DNA of 64,000 bases. Source: an uncultured Solirubrobacterales bacterium (GTDB lineage: Bacteria; Actinomycetota; Thermoleophilia; Solirubrobacterales; JACPNS01). Shown in pieces: positions 34,778-44,372 of this stretch (position 1 is its first letter; each line of letters starts with the position of its first letter). The position numbers were made by a program, and so were the translations under genes. The stretch spans positions 1 to 64,000 of the forward strand of contig CAKZMQ010000018.1 in the NCBI GenBank assembly GCA_937128795.1, in the 5' to 3' direction. The notes beneath the pieces are model-generated. The model saw only the letters and a program-made list of their open reading frames with translations. It did not search any database and was not told the DNA's origin.

Positions 34778-34996
34778 CTACTTGTACCTATAGGTGATCC
34801 GGCCGCGTGTCAGGTCGTACGGCGAAAGTTCAATCTTGATGCGGTCACCGGGAAGGATCCTGATGTAGTGACGGCGCATCTTGCCCGAGATGTGTCCGAG
34901 TACTTCGTGGTCGTTGTCCAGCTTCACCTTGAACATGGTGTTCGGCAACGCCTCGAGGATCTCGCCCTCCATCTCAATTTTTTCTTCTTTACCCAT
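34778..34996 (-). CDS. infA: Translation initiation factor IF-1
   Basis: A 72-residue OB-fold factor that binds the A site of the 30S subunit during initiation. It starts [19 protein letters not shown] and contains [20 protein letters not shown] and the conserved end [11 protein letters not shown]. The length is exactly that of the family. The frame extends further upstream but the ATG 34996 is clear. It is the last gene of the long minus-strand run that begins with rplM; in many actinobacteria infA instead lies with rpmJ and rpsM, which are absent here. Confidence 0.97.
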   Translation of the reverse strand: MGKEEKIEMEGEILEALPNTMFKVKLDNDHEVLGHISGKMRRHYIRILPGDRIKIELSPYDLTRGRITYRYK

Positions 34997-35037
34997 CAGG
35001 CCCCAAGGATAGGCGGTCGAGCGGTCAATCCTCGGAA

Positions 35038-35442
35038 TCAGCGCAGCACTTCGGCGATCTGCGGCAAGTCCTCCGTGGCAAGCGCACCCGGCGTCCACGG
35101 CAGTTTCAGAGGGTCGTTGTCGTAGCGCGGAATGACGTGCATGTGAAAGTGATGGACCGTTTGCCAAGCCGCACTACCGCTCGAATTGAGCAGGTTGACT
35201 CCGTCGCAGCTGAGCGCGGCGGGCATCCGCCCGGCGATCTGCTTGGCCATTCGAGCAACACGTTCGATGTCGTCGGCGGAGATGTCAAAGACGTCGTCGC
35301 TGTGGCGCCTCGGGATCACAAGCGTATGGCCGCGTGTCGCCGGCGAGATGTCGAGAAACGCGATCGTGTGGTCGTCCGCCTGCACAACCTCGGCGGGAGC
35401 CGACCGTTCGGCGATCGCACAGAAAATGCACTGATCGTTCAT
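35038..35442 (-). CDS. HIT-family nucleotide hydrolase/transferase
   Basis: A 134-residue histidine-triad protein. The active-site triad is His98, His100, His102 in [11 protein letters not shown]; an N-terminal CIFC and a His at about 39 ([11 protein letters not shown]) match the zinc-binding HinT-like branch. Such enzymes hydrolyse phosphoramidates or nucleotidyl adducts, for example aminoacyl- or lysyl-adenylate. It sits between infA and the tRNA nucleotidyltransferase on the same strand, in a translation-related run. Confidence 0.94.
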   Translation of the reverse strand: MNDQCIFCAIAERSAPAEVVQADDHTIAFLDISPATRGHTLVIPRRHSDDVFDISADDIERVARMAKQIAGRMPAALSCDGVNLLNSSGSAAWQTVHHFHMHVIPRYDNDPLKLPWTPGALATEDLPQIAEVLR

Positions 35443-35492
35443 AGGTCAGAACAGACTACTCGCAGATCCAAAGCCGCGAATTCGGCCCGAAC

Positions 35493-36971
35493 TCATTCGA
35501 TCGTGCCGGCTTCAAGCAACCGACGCGCGTACTCGATCGCCTCTTCGCGGCTGGTCACGTCGCCAACGTACTGTTCCTCGGCGATCGCAGCCAACAACCT
35601 GCCGACGAGCGGACCGAGCGGGATTCCCAGATCCGCAGCGAGTTCATCTCCACGCAGCAGTTGCTCGCGGGCGCTGTCGCGCCATTCGAGTGCGAGATCG
35701 TTCAGTTCGACCGCAAGCGCGCAGTGTGCCGGGATCGCCTCGTCCGACTTGCGGCCACGTGTGGCCATGCGGTCTGCGACCGACAACACGCCGACCTCAA
35801 CCTCGACTGGTTCGCACTTGGAGAGGTAGCCGTAGATGTCGCGCCGCGTCAGCGGCTGCCGATGCACGAGAAAGCCGAGGCGCAAGTGGTGGCGCGTGAG
35901 CGCAGCCACGTAGCGAATGAAGCGTTCGCTGGCATTCAACCGCGAGAGCATCTCACGCGCCAACTCGGCGCCCAGCTCGTCGTGGCCGGGAAAGCCAACC
36001 CGGCCGTCATCGAACTCAACGCGAGTGCGGCGTTTCGCGACGTCGTGCAGCAGCGCCGCCCAACGCAAGCCGCCGGCGCGCGTCAAATTCTCGCCAATCG
36101 GCTGAGCGAGCAGCGATTTCAACTCGACGGCGCGGTCCGCGAACACTGACTCCGGCTCAGCGGTCAACGTGATCGTGCGTTCGATCACCTCCAGTGTGTG
36201 TTCCCAGGCGTCCAGGTGGTGATAGTCGGACTGCTCCACTCCCTTGAGTTCGAGAAGCTCGGGCAACACAACACCGAGCATTCCGAAATCGTCAAGCATT
36301 CGCAGTCCGGCGACCGGACGGTCGCCGTCGATCATTGACTTGAGTTCAGCGAAGATTCGCTCGGGCGATGCCTTCGCCACGCCGCTCGCAAAGCTCCGTG
36401 TCAGCTCAAGCGTCTGTTCTTCGACCGTGAAGTCGAAGGCGCTGGCAAATCGCACGAGTCGCAACGGACGCAGCGGGTCGTCCACGTAGGCTCGCGCACC
36501 GAGCACCCGTATGCACCGGCGATCGAGGTCCGCTCGACCGTCGAATGGGTCGAGCAATGCCGAACGATCCGCCGTTGCAACGGCCATCGCGTTGATCGTA
36601 AAGTCGCGAAGCGCAAGATCCTCGTCGATCGTCGCACCGCGTAGTGCGGTGATATCAACCTGCAGCTCGCGGTCATCGAGGTTCACGCGCCAGGTGCCGA
36701 AGCGGTCCGAGAGGCTGAAGATATCGCCGCCCAACTCCCTGTGAATCGCCCTCGCAACAGCCTTCGCATCGCCTTCTACGGCGAGGTCGATATCGGTCAC
36801 CGGAAGACCCAGCATTTGGTCGCGAATCGAACCGCCGACGAACCAGCAGGGCGCGTCGACAGCCGTCATCGCTTCTGCGACGCGAACGAATGGCTCGCCA
36901 AGCTCGACCCCGCGATGATCGCCGACCTCACTCAAAACGCGAAGCTCGTCAGCCGACCGGTGAGTAGTCAC
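35493..36971 (-). CDS. CCA tRNA nucleotidyltransferase / poly(A) polymerase family with HD domain
   Basis: A 492-residue class II nucleotidyltransferase. The head has the signature VGGSIRDQMLG and catalytic acids in VTDIDLAV, then LQVDITALRG and a RNA-binding neck (DDPLRPLRLVRFASAF). A C-terminal HD phosphohydrolase domain starts near LLHDVAKRRTRVEF. It adds or repairs 3'-CCA on tRNA; some members act as poly(A) polymerases, which sequence alone cannot separate. It starts at GTG 36971 and overlaps the end of alr by 23 bases, so translation is coupled. The tmRNA at 57594 appears not to encode its CCA, making such an enzyme necessary. Confidence 0.92.
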   Translation of the reverse strand: MTTHRSADELRVLSEVGDHRGVELGEPFVRVAEAMTAVDAPCWFVGGSIRDQMLGLPVTDIDLAVEGDAKAVARAIHRELGGDIFSLSDRFGTWRVNLDDRELQVDITALRGATIDEDLALRDFTINAMAVATADRSALLDPFDGRADLDRRCIRVLGARAYVDDPLRPLRLVRFASAFDFTVEEQTLELTRSFASGVAKASPERIFAELKSMIDGDRPVAGLRMLDDFGMLGVVLPELLELKGVEQSDYHHLDAWEHTLEVIERTITLTAEPESVFADRAVELKSLLAQPIGENLTRAGGLRWAALLHDVAKRRTRVEFDDGRVGFPGHDELGAELAREMLSRLNASERFIRYVAALTRHHLRLGFLVHRQPLTRRDIYGYLSKCEPVEVEVGVLSVADRMATRGRKSDEAIPAHCALAVELNDLALEWRDSAREQLLRGDELAADLGIPLGPLVGRLLAAIAEEQYVGDVTSREEAIEYARRLLEAGTIE

Positions 36972-38097
36972 GGGACGTCCGTGGCAACAGGCCGCAGGTG
37001 ATCTCGTAATTGATCGTCGAGGCCCTCCGTGCGACTTCTTCGGCAGAGATACGCTCGCCGTCGTCGGTGCCGATCAGGGTCACCGGCGCACCCGGCTCGA
37101 CGGTGCTGTCGGCACCGATCTCAACGGTGATGCTGTCCATGCTCACGGTGCCGCACTGGGCGTAACGCCGGCCCGCTATCAGGACGTCGCAATTGTTCGT
37201 GAGCACGCGACGCCAACCGTCGCCGTAGCCGATCGGCACCGTTGCCATGCGAGTCTGGGCCGTGGCGACGAAGCGTCTGCCGTAGCCGACCGATTCGCCG
37301 GCAGCGACGTCACGTACCGATGCGACGTACGAATGCAAAGAAAGCGCCGGCGCGAGCCCGCGAGCGAACGCGTCTTCGTGGAATGGATCGAGCCCGTAGA
37401 TCGCGATCCCGCAGCGCACGAAATCGAAGTGACTCGCTGGATCGCGCCACACGGCTGCGCTGTTGGCGGCGTGCGCGAGGATCTCCGGATGCCGCTGTCT
37501 GGCGGCGTCGACGAACTCGGAAAAGCGATTGAGCTGCAGGTCAAAATAGTCATCGCCCGGCTCGTCGGCCGTCGCGAAGTGTGTCCAGACGGCCTTTGGC
37601 AGAACCGACACGCCGGCAGCTGCGGCCGCGAGCGCTGCGTGTGCCTGCTCGTCGGTTCGCGCGCCGAAACGACCCATTCCGGTGTCCAGTTTCACGTGGA
37701 TCGCCACGGTGCGGCCCAGCAGCTGTGCCGCGCGGTCGATCTCACCGACGTGTTCGGGCGTCCACGCCGTCAACTCGGCTCCTGTTTCGATGGTCGCAAT
37801 CAGGTCGTCCGCAGGAATCGGTGCAAGCACCAGCAGATCCACTCCGAGGTCGAGTTCGGCCACCACCGCAGCCTCCGCCGTCGTCACCACCGCCAGCCTG
37901 GTGGCTCCACCTTCTACGGCCGCGTTCGCGACGCGCTCGATGCCATGCCCGTAGCCGTCGGCCTTGACCACCGCGCACAGTTCGGTTGCACCGTCCAGCT
38001 TCGAGCGCAGAAGACGAACGTTGGCGCTGATCGCAGCCAGGTCAACGTGCGCAACGGCGCGACGCAACGTGGTCGGAACTGTCGTTTGCTCAGCCAT
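36949..38097 (-). CDS. alr: Alanine racemase
   Basis: A 382-residue PLP enzyme interconverting L- and D-alanine for peptidoglycan. The PLP lysine is Lys45 in AVVKADGYGHG; the second catalytic residue, a Tyr from the C-terminal domain, lies in ESVGYGRRF, and VPIGYGDGWRR follows as usual. ATG 38097 is chosen (MAEQTTVP); a GTG nine bases upstream is possible. It is followed by the CCA-enzyme gene, overlapping by 23 bases, and preceded by nnr. Part of the wall-precursor block with glmS and glmM. Confidence 0.96.
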   Translation of the reverse strand: MAEQTTVPTTLRRAVAHVDLAAISANVRLLRSKLDGATELCAVVKADGYGHGIERVANAAVEGGATRLAVVTTAEAAVVAELDLGVDLLVLAPIPADDLIATIETGAELTAWTPEHVGEIDRAAQLLGRTVAIHVKLDTGMGRFGARTDEQAHAALAAAAAGVSVLPKAVWTHFATADEPGDDYFDLQLNRFSEFVDAARQRHPEILAHAANSAAVWRDPASHFDFVRCGIAIYGLDPFHEDAFARGLAPALSLHSYVASVRDVAAGESVGYGRRFVATAQTRMATVPIGYGDGWRRVLTNNCDVLIAGRRYAQCGTVSMDSITVEIGADSTVEPGAPVTLIGTDDGERISAEEVARRASTINYEITCGLLPRTSRDYSPVG

Positions 38098-38160
38098 CTT
38101 GGCCACGATAGCGATAGCCGGTGTTGGCGCGCGATACCGATCGCGGCACTCGCGATCCGA

Positions 38161-39711
38161 TCAGGCGAGAACTGCTGGAAGGAGCTGAATCACGTCGCTT
38201 GCGATCATGTGATCGCTGCCGCGGCGCTCTGATGCCTCGCGACCGCCGAGAGCGTGGGCATAAACTGCGGCAGCTGCCGCTTCGCGCGCCGCCAGTCCCT
38301 TCGCCAGGTATGCGCCAGCGATCCCGGAGAGCACGTCGCCGGTTCCGGCAGTGGCAAGACCGGGCGCGCGCAGAGTATTCACCAGTGGTGCGGCATTCGG
38401 TGCTGCAACGATCGTGTCTGAGCCCTTCAAGACGACCACAGCGTCGCTCAGTTCGGCCGCCCGGGTTGCGTGCTCGAGCCTTGCGTGCTCGACTGCGTCA
38501 CTCTCGGTGCCGAGCAATCTGGCCAACTCACCGACATGCGGGGTGATCACCAGTGGGGCTTCGCGGCGCAGTTCCTCGATGCGACCGTTGAATCCGAACA
38601 ACCCGTCGGCATCGAGCAGCAGCGGCAGTTCGCTGCCCTGCACGAGCCGCCTTACCAATTCGAGTGTCGATTCATCACGACCAATGCCCGGCCCGACGAC
38701 CAACGCGTCGCATTTCACCGAGCGCGCAGCAATCGTCTCCATTGCCTCGGTGCCGATCGCGCCGTCAGCGTCGGGGAGCGGCACAGACATCACCTCAAGC
38801 AGTCGCTGCTCGAACACAAGGTTGAGGCTTGCCGGCACGAAGACCGTCACGTAGCCGGCACCGGTCCGTTGGGCGGCCTCTGCAGTCATGCACGGAGCCC
38901 CGGTAAGGCCGGTCGATCCACCGACGATTCCGAGCACTCCCGAGCTGAACTTGCTGCTCGCGTCATCGCGCCGCGGCGCGAGGCGCAGCACGCGCGGCCC
39001 GATCGTTCCGGCGGCCGGAACGGCGTTCGCCCCGGCGATCGCTTCCGGCGGTATACCGATGTCGGCCACGCGCACCTCGCCGCAGTGAAAAACTCCCGGC
39101 GCGACGAATTGGCCAACCTTCGGCAAATGCAGGCTGATCGTCAAATCCGCGTAGACGGCATCGCCGGCAACGATGCCGGTTGACGAGTCGACACCCGTGG
39201 GCATGTCAACGGCAATCACCCGCGCGGCCGACGAGCGTCGGTTGATCGCGGTGATCGCCTCGGCAACGATGCCTTCGGGGCTCCCGCTTGCACCAGTACC
39301 CAGCACCGCATCGACGATCACGCCAGCCGAACCGATGATCCCGGAGTCGAACGCGTGTGGCGGGTCACCCGGCAGTCGACCGAGATTGGTCGTCGCATCG
39401 CCACTGAGTTCGCCGGGGTCACCGAGCAGAACCACGACGACCTCTTTGTCGCCGAGCCGGTCCTTGTTCTCGCGCAACAATCGCGCGGCGACGAGTCCGT
39501 CGCCACCGTTGTTGCCCTTGCCGCAGACGATCACGATCGGTCCCTCCGGCGATGGCTCCAGGGCGGCACGCGCAACTGCCTGACCGGCCAGCTCCATCAA
39601 CTCAAGCGAAGGAACCGCCGCCGTGTCGATCGTCCAGCCGTCGACCGCGCGCATCTGCGCCGCGTCGAAGAGCGGTTCGGCCCAGCGCGGAATCGACGCG
39701 CCGGGCATCAT
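38161..39711 (-). CDS. nnr: Bifunctional NAD(P)H-hydrate epimerase / ADP-dependent dehydratase
   Basis: A 516-residue two-domain repair enzyme for hydrated NAD(P)H. The N-terminal YjeF_N epimerase domain (about 10-215) has VCGKGNNGGDGLVAARLL. The C-terminal ribokinase-like dehydratase domain (about 235-510) has GILGIVGGSTGLTGAPCMTA-type features, VVGPGIGRDESTLEL, and the catalytic region AGTGDVLSGIAGAYLAKG. ATG 39711 overlaps the stop of acpS as ATGA; a second ATG follows directly. The acpS-nnr-alr order is a conserved actinobacterial arrangement. Confidence 0.95.
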   Translation of the reverse strand: MMPGASIPRWAEPLFDAAQMRAVDGWTIDTAAVPSLELMELAGQAVARAALEPSPEGPIVIVCGKGNNGGDGLVAARLLRENKDRLGDKEVVVVLLGDPGELSGDATTNLGRLPGDPPHAFDSGIIGSAGVIVDAVLGTGASGSPEGIVAEAITAINRRSSAARVIAVDMPTGVDSSTGIVAGDAVYADLTISLHLPKVGQFVAPGVFHCGEVRVADIGIPPEAIAGANAVPAAGTIGPRVLRLAPRRDDASSKFSSGVLGIVGGSTGLTGAPCMTAEAAQRTGAGYVTVFVPASLNLVFEQRLLEVMSVPLPDADGAIGTEAMETIAARSVKCDALVVGPGIGRDESTLELVRRLVQGSELPLLLDADGLFGFNGRIEELRREAPLVITPHVGELARLLGTESDAVEHARLEHATRAAELSDAVVVLKGSDTIVAAPNAAPLVNTLRAPGLATAGTGDVLSGIAGAYLAKGLAAREAAAAAVYAHALGGREASERRGSDHMIASDVIQLLPAVLA

Positions 39712-40082
39712 CTGCTCCCCTGAGCGGCATCCACCGCGAGCGCAACCGCAGCCGCCGTCTGCTTGCTGTGCGTGAGCGAGACGCTCAGCGCAACACCCTT
39801 CTGCGTGGCGCTCTCGGCGACCCTGCCGCTCAATTTCACGAGTGGTGCGCCCCCGGTGCTGACGACTTCGACATCGCGAAACGACCAATTCCTCATGTCC
39901 AGCGCCTTGGCCACCGCCTCCTTCGCACAAAAACGAGCGGCAAGGTGGGTCGCTGGGCGAGCCTTGGCCTCTGCATACGCGAGTTCCGACGCGGTGAAAA
40001 GTCGCTCGGCAAGGCGTGGTCTGCGCGCAAGCGCAGCCTCAAGCCGATCGATCTCAAGAAGGTCCATGCCTACAGCGATCAT
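39708..40082 (-). CDS. acpS: Holo-[acyl-carrier-protein] synthase
   Basis: A 124-residue phosphopantetheinyl transferase that converts apo-ACP to holo-ACP using CoA. The magnesium-binding Asp is in VGMDLLEIDRLEAAL, and the second motif RFCAKEAVAKAL carries the conserved Glu/Lys. The frame is open further upstream, but ATG 40082 (MIAVGMD) gives the standard length. It shares the ATGA with nnr downstream and follows glmS by 58 bases. Confidence 0.95.
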   Translation of the reverse strand: MIAVGMDLLEIDRLEAALARRPRLAERLFTASELAYAEAKARPATHLAARFCAKEAVAKALDMRNWSFRDVEVVSTGGAPLVKLSGRVAESATQKGVALSVSLTHSKQTAAAVALAVDAAQGSR

Positions 40083-40140
40083 CGCGCTCACACTATTGAC
40101 CAAAGCTGTCGGACCGACGGCCGACACTTCAGTCGATGCA

Positions 40141-41982
40141 CTACTCGACCGTGACCGTCTTGGCGAGGTTGCGCGGTTGATCTACGTTGCGTCCTCGCAA
40201 GGTCGCAATGTGGTAGGCGAGCAGTTGAAGCGGAACGACGGCCAGCAGTGGCTGCAGCAGCCAGTGCGTGCGCGGCACGTAGAGCACTTCATCGGTCAAC
40301 GCGTGGATGTGCTCGTTGCCCTCAGTGGCAACGGCGATCGCGTACGCCTTGCGCGCGCGTACTTCTGCGATGTTCGAGGCGACCTTGTCATAGACCGGAG
40401 AATCCGTGGCTATGCAGACCACCGGCGTGCGTTCGTCGAGCAACGCGATTGGGCCATGCTTCATCTCGCCGGCGGCATATGCGTCGGTCGGGATGTAGGA
40501 AACCTCCTTCAGTTTCAGCGCACCCTCGAGGGCCACGCCAAGTCCGACGTGTCGGCCGAGGTAGAGGAAGAACTCCGCCTCGAACCAGTGTTCGGCGATG
40601 CGCTTTGCGCGCTCGTCGTCGGCCGGGATCATCTCGCTCAGATAGTGCGGGATCTTGCGCAGTTCGCCGATCAACTCCCGACGTTCCGGCTCGTCCAGCG
40701 TTCCCTTGAGCTCGGCGAGCTTGAGCGCAATCAAATACATCGCCGCCACCTGCGAGACAAACGTCTTCGTCGCCGCCACGCCGATCTCCAGACCGGCGCG
40801 GGTGAATAGCACCGCGTCGGCGTCGCGCGTTGCGCGCGAACCCATCACATTCGTCACCGCCACGACCTTCGCGCCGGCCTCGCGCGCCATCCGCATCGCG
40901 GCGAGCGTGTCGGCGGTCTCGCCAGACTGCGTGATACCGATCACCACGTCGTTCTCGCGCAGAACCGGGTTGCGATAGCGGTACTCGCTGGCGACGTCCA
41001 TCTCGACCGGGACTCGCGCCCAGTTCTCGATCACATATCGACCGATCAGGCCCGCGTGGTACGACGTGCCGCAGGCGACGATCACCACGCGGTCGGCCTT
41101 GGCGAGTATCTCATCCGACAAAAAGTCCGGGCCGAGGTCAACTCGATCATCCTCGATCACACGGTCGGCGATCGTCTCTGCCACGGCGTCGGGTTGCTCA
41201 TAGATCTCCTTGAGCATGAAGGTGTCGAAACCGCCCTTCTCGGCGGCCTCCTCGTCCCAGTCGACTTCTTCGCTGCCGCGTTCGACCGCCGTTCCGTCGG
41301 CGCTGAAGAAGCGGGTGCCGTCGGCGCTGATCGCGACGATCTCATCATCCTCGACCATCTGGGTCACGCGAGTTTCGCTGAGAAACGCGGGGATTGCCGA
41401 GGCCACGAAATTCTCACCCTCACCCAAGCCGACCACCAGCGGGCATTCCTTGCGCGCAGCGACCATCAGATCCGGCTCGTCCGCCGCGACGGCGACGAAC
41501 GCGTAGTGACCGCGAAGCTCGTTGAAGGCCTTGCGGACGGCTTCGATCAAGTCACCGTCGTAGTGCTCGGCGACGAGGTGGGCAACGACTTCTGCGTCGG
41601 TTTCGGAGCTGAAGTTGTCGCCGCGCTCGGTGAATCGCTGGCGCAAATCAGCCCAGTTCTCGACGATGCCGTTGAGCACTATCTGGATGCGGCCGGACGG
41701 GTCGTAGTGAGGATGCGCGTTCTCCTCGGTGACGGATCCGTGCGTGGCCCAGCGCGTGTGGCCGATGCCTGTGTAGGAGTCGGTCTGACCGCTCGCCGTG
41801 CGCTCCGCGATCGCCTCCTTGAGGTTGTCAAGGTTTCCTACTGCCCGGATCGTCGTGACGCCGGCCGGACGCACGAGCGCAATCCCGGCGGAGTCATACC
41901 CGCGGTACTCCAGGCGCTCAAGCCCGCTGACCAAAAGATCCCGAGCCGGACGCGATCCGACGTATCCAACGATTCCACACAT
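40141..41982 (-). CDS. glmS: Glutamine-fructose-6-phosphate aminotransferase (isomerising)
   Basis: A 613-residue enzyme making glucosamine-6-phosphate, the entry to wall amino-sugar synthesis. The start MCGIVGYVGSR exposes the N-terminal catalytic Cys after Met removal. The glutaminase domain (to about 245) has GIGHTRWATHG and NGIVENW. Two SIS domains follow with ACGTSYHAGLIGRY and GITQSGETADTLAAMR, ending NLAKTVTVE. The open frame extends about 220 bases upstream, but the Cys2 requirement fixes ATG 41982. No glmS ribozyme is visible upstream. Confidence 0.97.
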   Translation of the reverse strand: MCGIVGYVGSRPARDLLVSGLERLEYRGYDSAGIALVRPAGVTTIRAVGNLDNLKEAIAERTASGQTDSYTGIGHTRWATHGSVTEENAHPHYDPSGRIQIVLNGIVENWADLRQRFTERGDNFSSETDAEVVAHLVAEHYDGDLIEAVRKAFNELRGHYAFVAVAADEPDLMVAARKECPLVVGLGEGENFVASAIPAFLSETRVTQMVEDDEIVAISADGTRFFSADGTAVERGSEEVDWDEEAAEKGGFDTFMLKEIYEQPDAVAETIADRVIEDDRVDLGPDFLSDEILAKADRVVIVACGTSYHAGLIGRYVIENWARVPVEMDVASEYRYRNPVLRENDVVIGITQSGETADTLAAMRMAREAGAKVVAVTNVMGSRATRDADAVLFTRAGLEIGVAATKTFVSQVAAMYLIALKLAELKGTLDEPERRELIGELRKIPHYLSEMIPADDERAKRIAEHWFEAEFFLYLGRHVGLGVALEGALKLKEVSYIPTDAYAAGEMKHGPIALLDERTPVVCIATDSPVYDKVASNIAEVRARKAYAIAVATEGNEHIHALTDEVLYVPRTHWLLQPLLAVVPLQLLAYHIATLRGRNVDQPRNLAKTVTVE

Positions 41983-42004
41983 GGCAGCAGAGTGTATGAG
42001 CGCC

Positions 42005-42035
42005 CGCAATGTCCGAGGTTGCAGGCGAGATCCGA
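42005..42035 (-). repeat. Degenerate copy of the dispersed TTGCAACCTCGGACC repeat
   Basis: The plus strand reads CAATGTCCGAGGTTGCAGGC here, the reverse complement of the repeat core at 7313-7337 and 10949-11041 with a few changes. It sits just upstream of the glmS start codon, so unlike the other copies it is on the 5' side of a gene. Confidence 0.5.
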
Positions 42036-42137
42036 GCGTGTTTCGTTTGCAAGTGGGGCTGGGCGTTTGTTGGGGCTTGGGTTGGTTGGGTGGGCGGCGA
42101 AGCGAATGGCTTCGGAATACAGCGTTGTGGTCCAGCC

Positions 42138-42154
42138 CTCGCCCGGCGGGCGAG
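42138..42154. terminator. Short perfect hairpin downstream of glmM
   Basis: CTCGCCC (42138-42144) pairs with GGGCGAG (42148-42154) around the loop GGC. It lies about 170 bases past the glmM stop on the minus strand and lacks a T-tract, so a terminator role is only a possibility. Confidence 0.35.
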
Positions 42155-42321
42155 AGTAGGAGCATTTCTCCCCATTGGAATCGCCCCCCGAGCTGATCGA
42201 CCATTCAAAAAGCGCCGAGCCGCAGCGGCAAAACACCCAGATCGACCCGTCCTCCACACCTCATCGGTGCAAAACGAAAGCCACCCCACCTAAGGAGGCA
42301 ACCCGAGCCCGAACCACTGAG

Positions 42322-43665
42322 CTAGCCGAGCTCGCGCTCGATCACTGCAACCAAACGTGCGCAAACAGCCTCGGCCTCGTCGACCGAAGGTGCCTCAGCC
42401 ATCACTCGAATCAAGGGCTCGGTGCCGGACGAACGCACCAACACCCGTCCCCTGCCTTCCAGGGCGTGTTCCTCGGCCTCCACGGCCGCCCAAACGGCTG
42501 CCGCGCCGTCGATTGCATCGCGATCGGCGACTCGCACGTTCACCAGGCGCTGCGGCAGTTTCTGCATCGGGATGATCTCGTTCAGCGAGCGACCAGATGC
42601 CTTCAACACCTCAAGCGTCAACAGCGCGCTCGCGATTCCATCGCCCGAGGGCACAAATCCGCGATCGATCACGTGACCGGATTGCTCGCCACCCAACGCC
42701 CAATCATTCTCAATCAAGGCCTCGAGCACGTAGCGATCCCCGACCGGCGTGACCACGACGTTCAGGCCCGCCTCTTCCATCGCGCGATGAAACCCGTAAT
42801 TGGTCATCACCGTCACGACCACGCCGTCGCCGGGGAGCCGACCGGCTTCGCGCAGGTGCACTGCGGCGAGTGCGATCAACTCGTCGCCGTCGACCACGCG
42901 CCCATCGCCGTCAACCGCCAGCATGCGGTCCCCGTCACCATCAAAGGCGAACCCGACATCGAACGCTCCGGATCCGACCAAATCGGCGATCGCCTCCATG
43001 TGCGTAGAGCCGCATCCGGCATTGATGTTCGTTCCATCGGGATCGTCGAACAACACCTCGACGTCCGCCCCCAGCTCGCGCATCACGCGCGGTGCAACGC
43101 GATAGGTCGCGCCATTCGCGGTGTCGAGAGCGATGCGCATTCCCGACAAATCCAGACCGTCGAAACGCGATCGCAGTGCGCGCAGATAATCGTCCTCGGC
43201 GTGGAGCAGTTCGGTGATCGATCCTTCGCCATCGCTCGGCAGATCGCCGCTCTCGATCAAGCGCTCGATCGCGGCCTCGGACTCATCGGTCAACTTCAGC
43301 CCCGCGGAGCCAAAAAACTTGATTCCGTTGTCAGAGAACGGATTGTGTGACGCGCTGACAACGGCGACCAAGTCGAAACCGAAGTGTTCGATCAGTACCG
43401 GCGCAGCCGGCGTCGGCAGCACGCCTGCAAGCTTCACGTCCGCGCCTGCGGCCGCCGCACCACGAGCCAGTGCTCGCTCTATCCGTGGCCCGGAGGCGCG
43501 AGTGTCACGCAAAATCGCAATCGACGGGTGATCGCCCCCAAGCGCCGAAACCGCCGCGGCAGCCAGCGACTCGACCAGCTCATCGGTCAACAGCGAGTCC
43601 GCATCGCCGCGAATCCCGTCGGTGCCGAACAGACGTCGCACGTGCTCGATCGCTTCACCGCTCAT
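42322..43665 (-). CDS. glmM: Phosphoglucosamine mutase
   Basis: A 447-residue alpha-D-phosphohexomutase converting glucosamine-6-phosphate to the 1-phosphate. The phosphoserine is Ser106 in VVSASHNPFSDNGIKFF, the magnesium loop is FAFDGDGDRMLAVD, and the C-terminal phosphate-binding loop is VRSSGTEPLIRVMAE. The N-terminus RRLFGTDGIRG is standard. It follows rpsI by 54 bases and precedes glmS, so two consecutive pathway steps lie together under ribosomal-protein-gene transcription. Confidence 0.97.
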   Translation of the reverse strand: MSGEAIEHVRRLFGTDGIRGDADSLLTDELVESLAAAAVSALGGDHPSIAILRDTRASGPRIERALARGAAAAGADVKLAGVLPTPAAPVLIEHFGFDLVAVVSASHNPFSDNGIKFFGSAGLKLTDESEAAIERLIESGDLPSDGEGSITELLHAEDDYLRALRSRFDGLDLSGMRIALDTANGATYRVAPRVMRELGADVEVLFDDPDGTNINAGCGSTHMEAIADLVGSGAFDVGFAFDGDGDRMLAVDGDGRVVDGDELIALAAVHLREAGRLPGDGVVVTVMTNYGFHRAMEEAGLNVVVTPVGDRYVLEALIENDWALGGEQSGHVIDRGFVPSGDGIASALLTLEVLKASGRSLNEIIPMQKLPQRLVNVRVADRDAIDGAAAVWAAVEAEEHALEGRGRVLVRSSGTEPLIRVMAEAPSVDEAEAVCARLVAVIERELG

Positions 43666-43719
43666 CGGTGAACCTTTGCAAATTCAAGGGGTTGCCCGCC
43701 AGAAAGGAGCGATGCAGTT

Positions 43720-44355
43720 CTAGCGCTTGCTGAACTGCGGGCGCTTACGAGCCTTCTTGAGGCCGGCCTTCTTGCGCTCCTTGACACGCGCGTCGCGCGT
43801 CAGGAATCCCGCCTTCTTGAGCGGCGGACGAAGGGTCTCATCGGCTTCGAGCAGGGCACGAGCGATACCGTGCCGCACTGCGCCAGCCTGGGCTGCAACG
43901 CCGCCGCCGTGAACGCGAGCGATCACATCGACCTTGTTGACACTGTCGACCTTCGCCAGTGATTCACGAGCAGTCATCTGGAGTGTGGGACGCGGGAAAT
44001 ACTCCTCGAGCGCGCGGCCGTTGACCTCGATCTTGCCAGTGCCGGGCTTGAGAATCACGCGAGCCACGGCAGTCTTGCGCTTGCCGGTGGCGGTGTAGCG
44101 CGCGTCGGCGGCAAGCGACAGCACGGGGTCCTTCACCGGCGTGGGTTCGACGGCCGGCGTTGACGCTTCGCTGACAGCGGTTTCTTCGCTGCCGGCAGTT
44201 TCTTCGCTCACGGCAGTCGCTTCGCTCGCAGCTGTTTCCTCGTTCACGGCAGTCTCTTCATTCACGGCAGTTTCGTCCTTCACAGAAGCGTCTTCGGTTG
44301 AAGCGGCTTCTTCGTTCAGATTGTTTTCGTCGGCGCTCATTGGTTCGTTGCTCAA
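43720..44355 (-). CDS. rpsI: Ribosomal protein uS9 with long acidic repeat extension
   Basis: A 211-residue protein. The uS9 core starts near residue 84 ([17 protein letters not shown]) and runs to the conserved basic end RKRPQFSKR that reaches the P site. The first 80 or so residues are an acidic extension with heptad-like copies of [14 protein letters not shown] (about 28-64). Actinobacterial uS9 often has an acidic extension, but this regular repetition is notable. ATG 44355 or the ATG five codons later may be used. It follows rplM by 17 bases, the standard pair. Confidence 0.95.
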   Translation of the reverse strand: MSNEPMSADENNLNEEAASTEDASVKDETAVNEETAVNEETAASEATAVSEETAGSEETAVSEASTPAVEPTPVKDPVLSLAADARYTATGKRKTAVARVILKPGTGKIEVNGRALEEYFPRPTLQMTARESLAKVDSVNKVDVIARVHGGGVAAQAGAVRHGIARALLEADETLRPPLKKAGFLTRDARVKERKKAGLKKARKRPQFSKR

Positions 44356-44372
44356 TTCGACTCCAGCGCCGG

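Larger units (their letters stand above)
41983..42321. other. Gene-free 339-bp region between glmM and glmS
   Basis: No gene is supported. The stretch holds a degenerate reverse-complement copy of the TTGCAACCTCGGACC family (TGTCCGAGGTTGCA near 42009), a G/T-rich run around 42055-42100, and a perfect short hairpin at 42138-42154. Expected contents are a terminator for glmM and a promoter for glmS on the minus strand, but no -35/-10 pair is convincing. Confidence 0.6.

Noticed and set aside
41983..42321. glmS ribozyme upstream of glmS
   Set aside because: The conserved core of that ribozyme is not visible, and it is mainly a Firmicute element.
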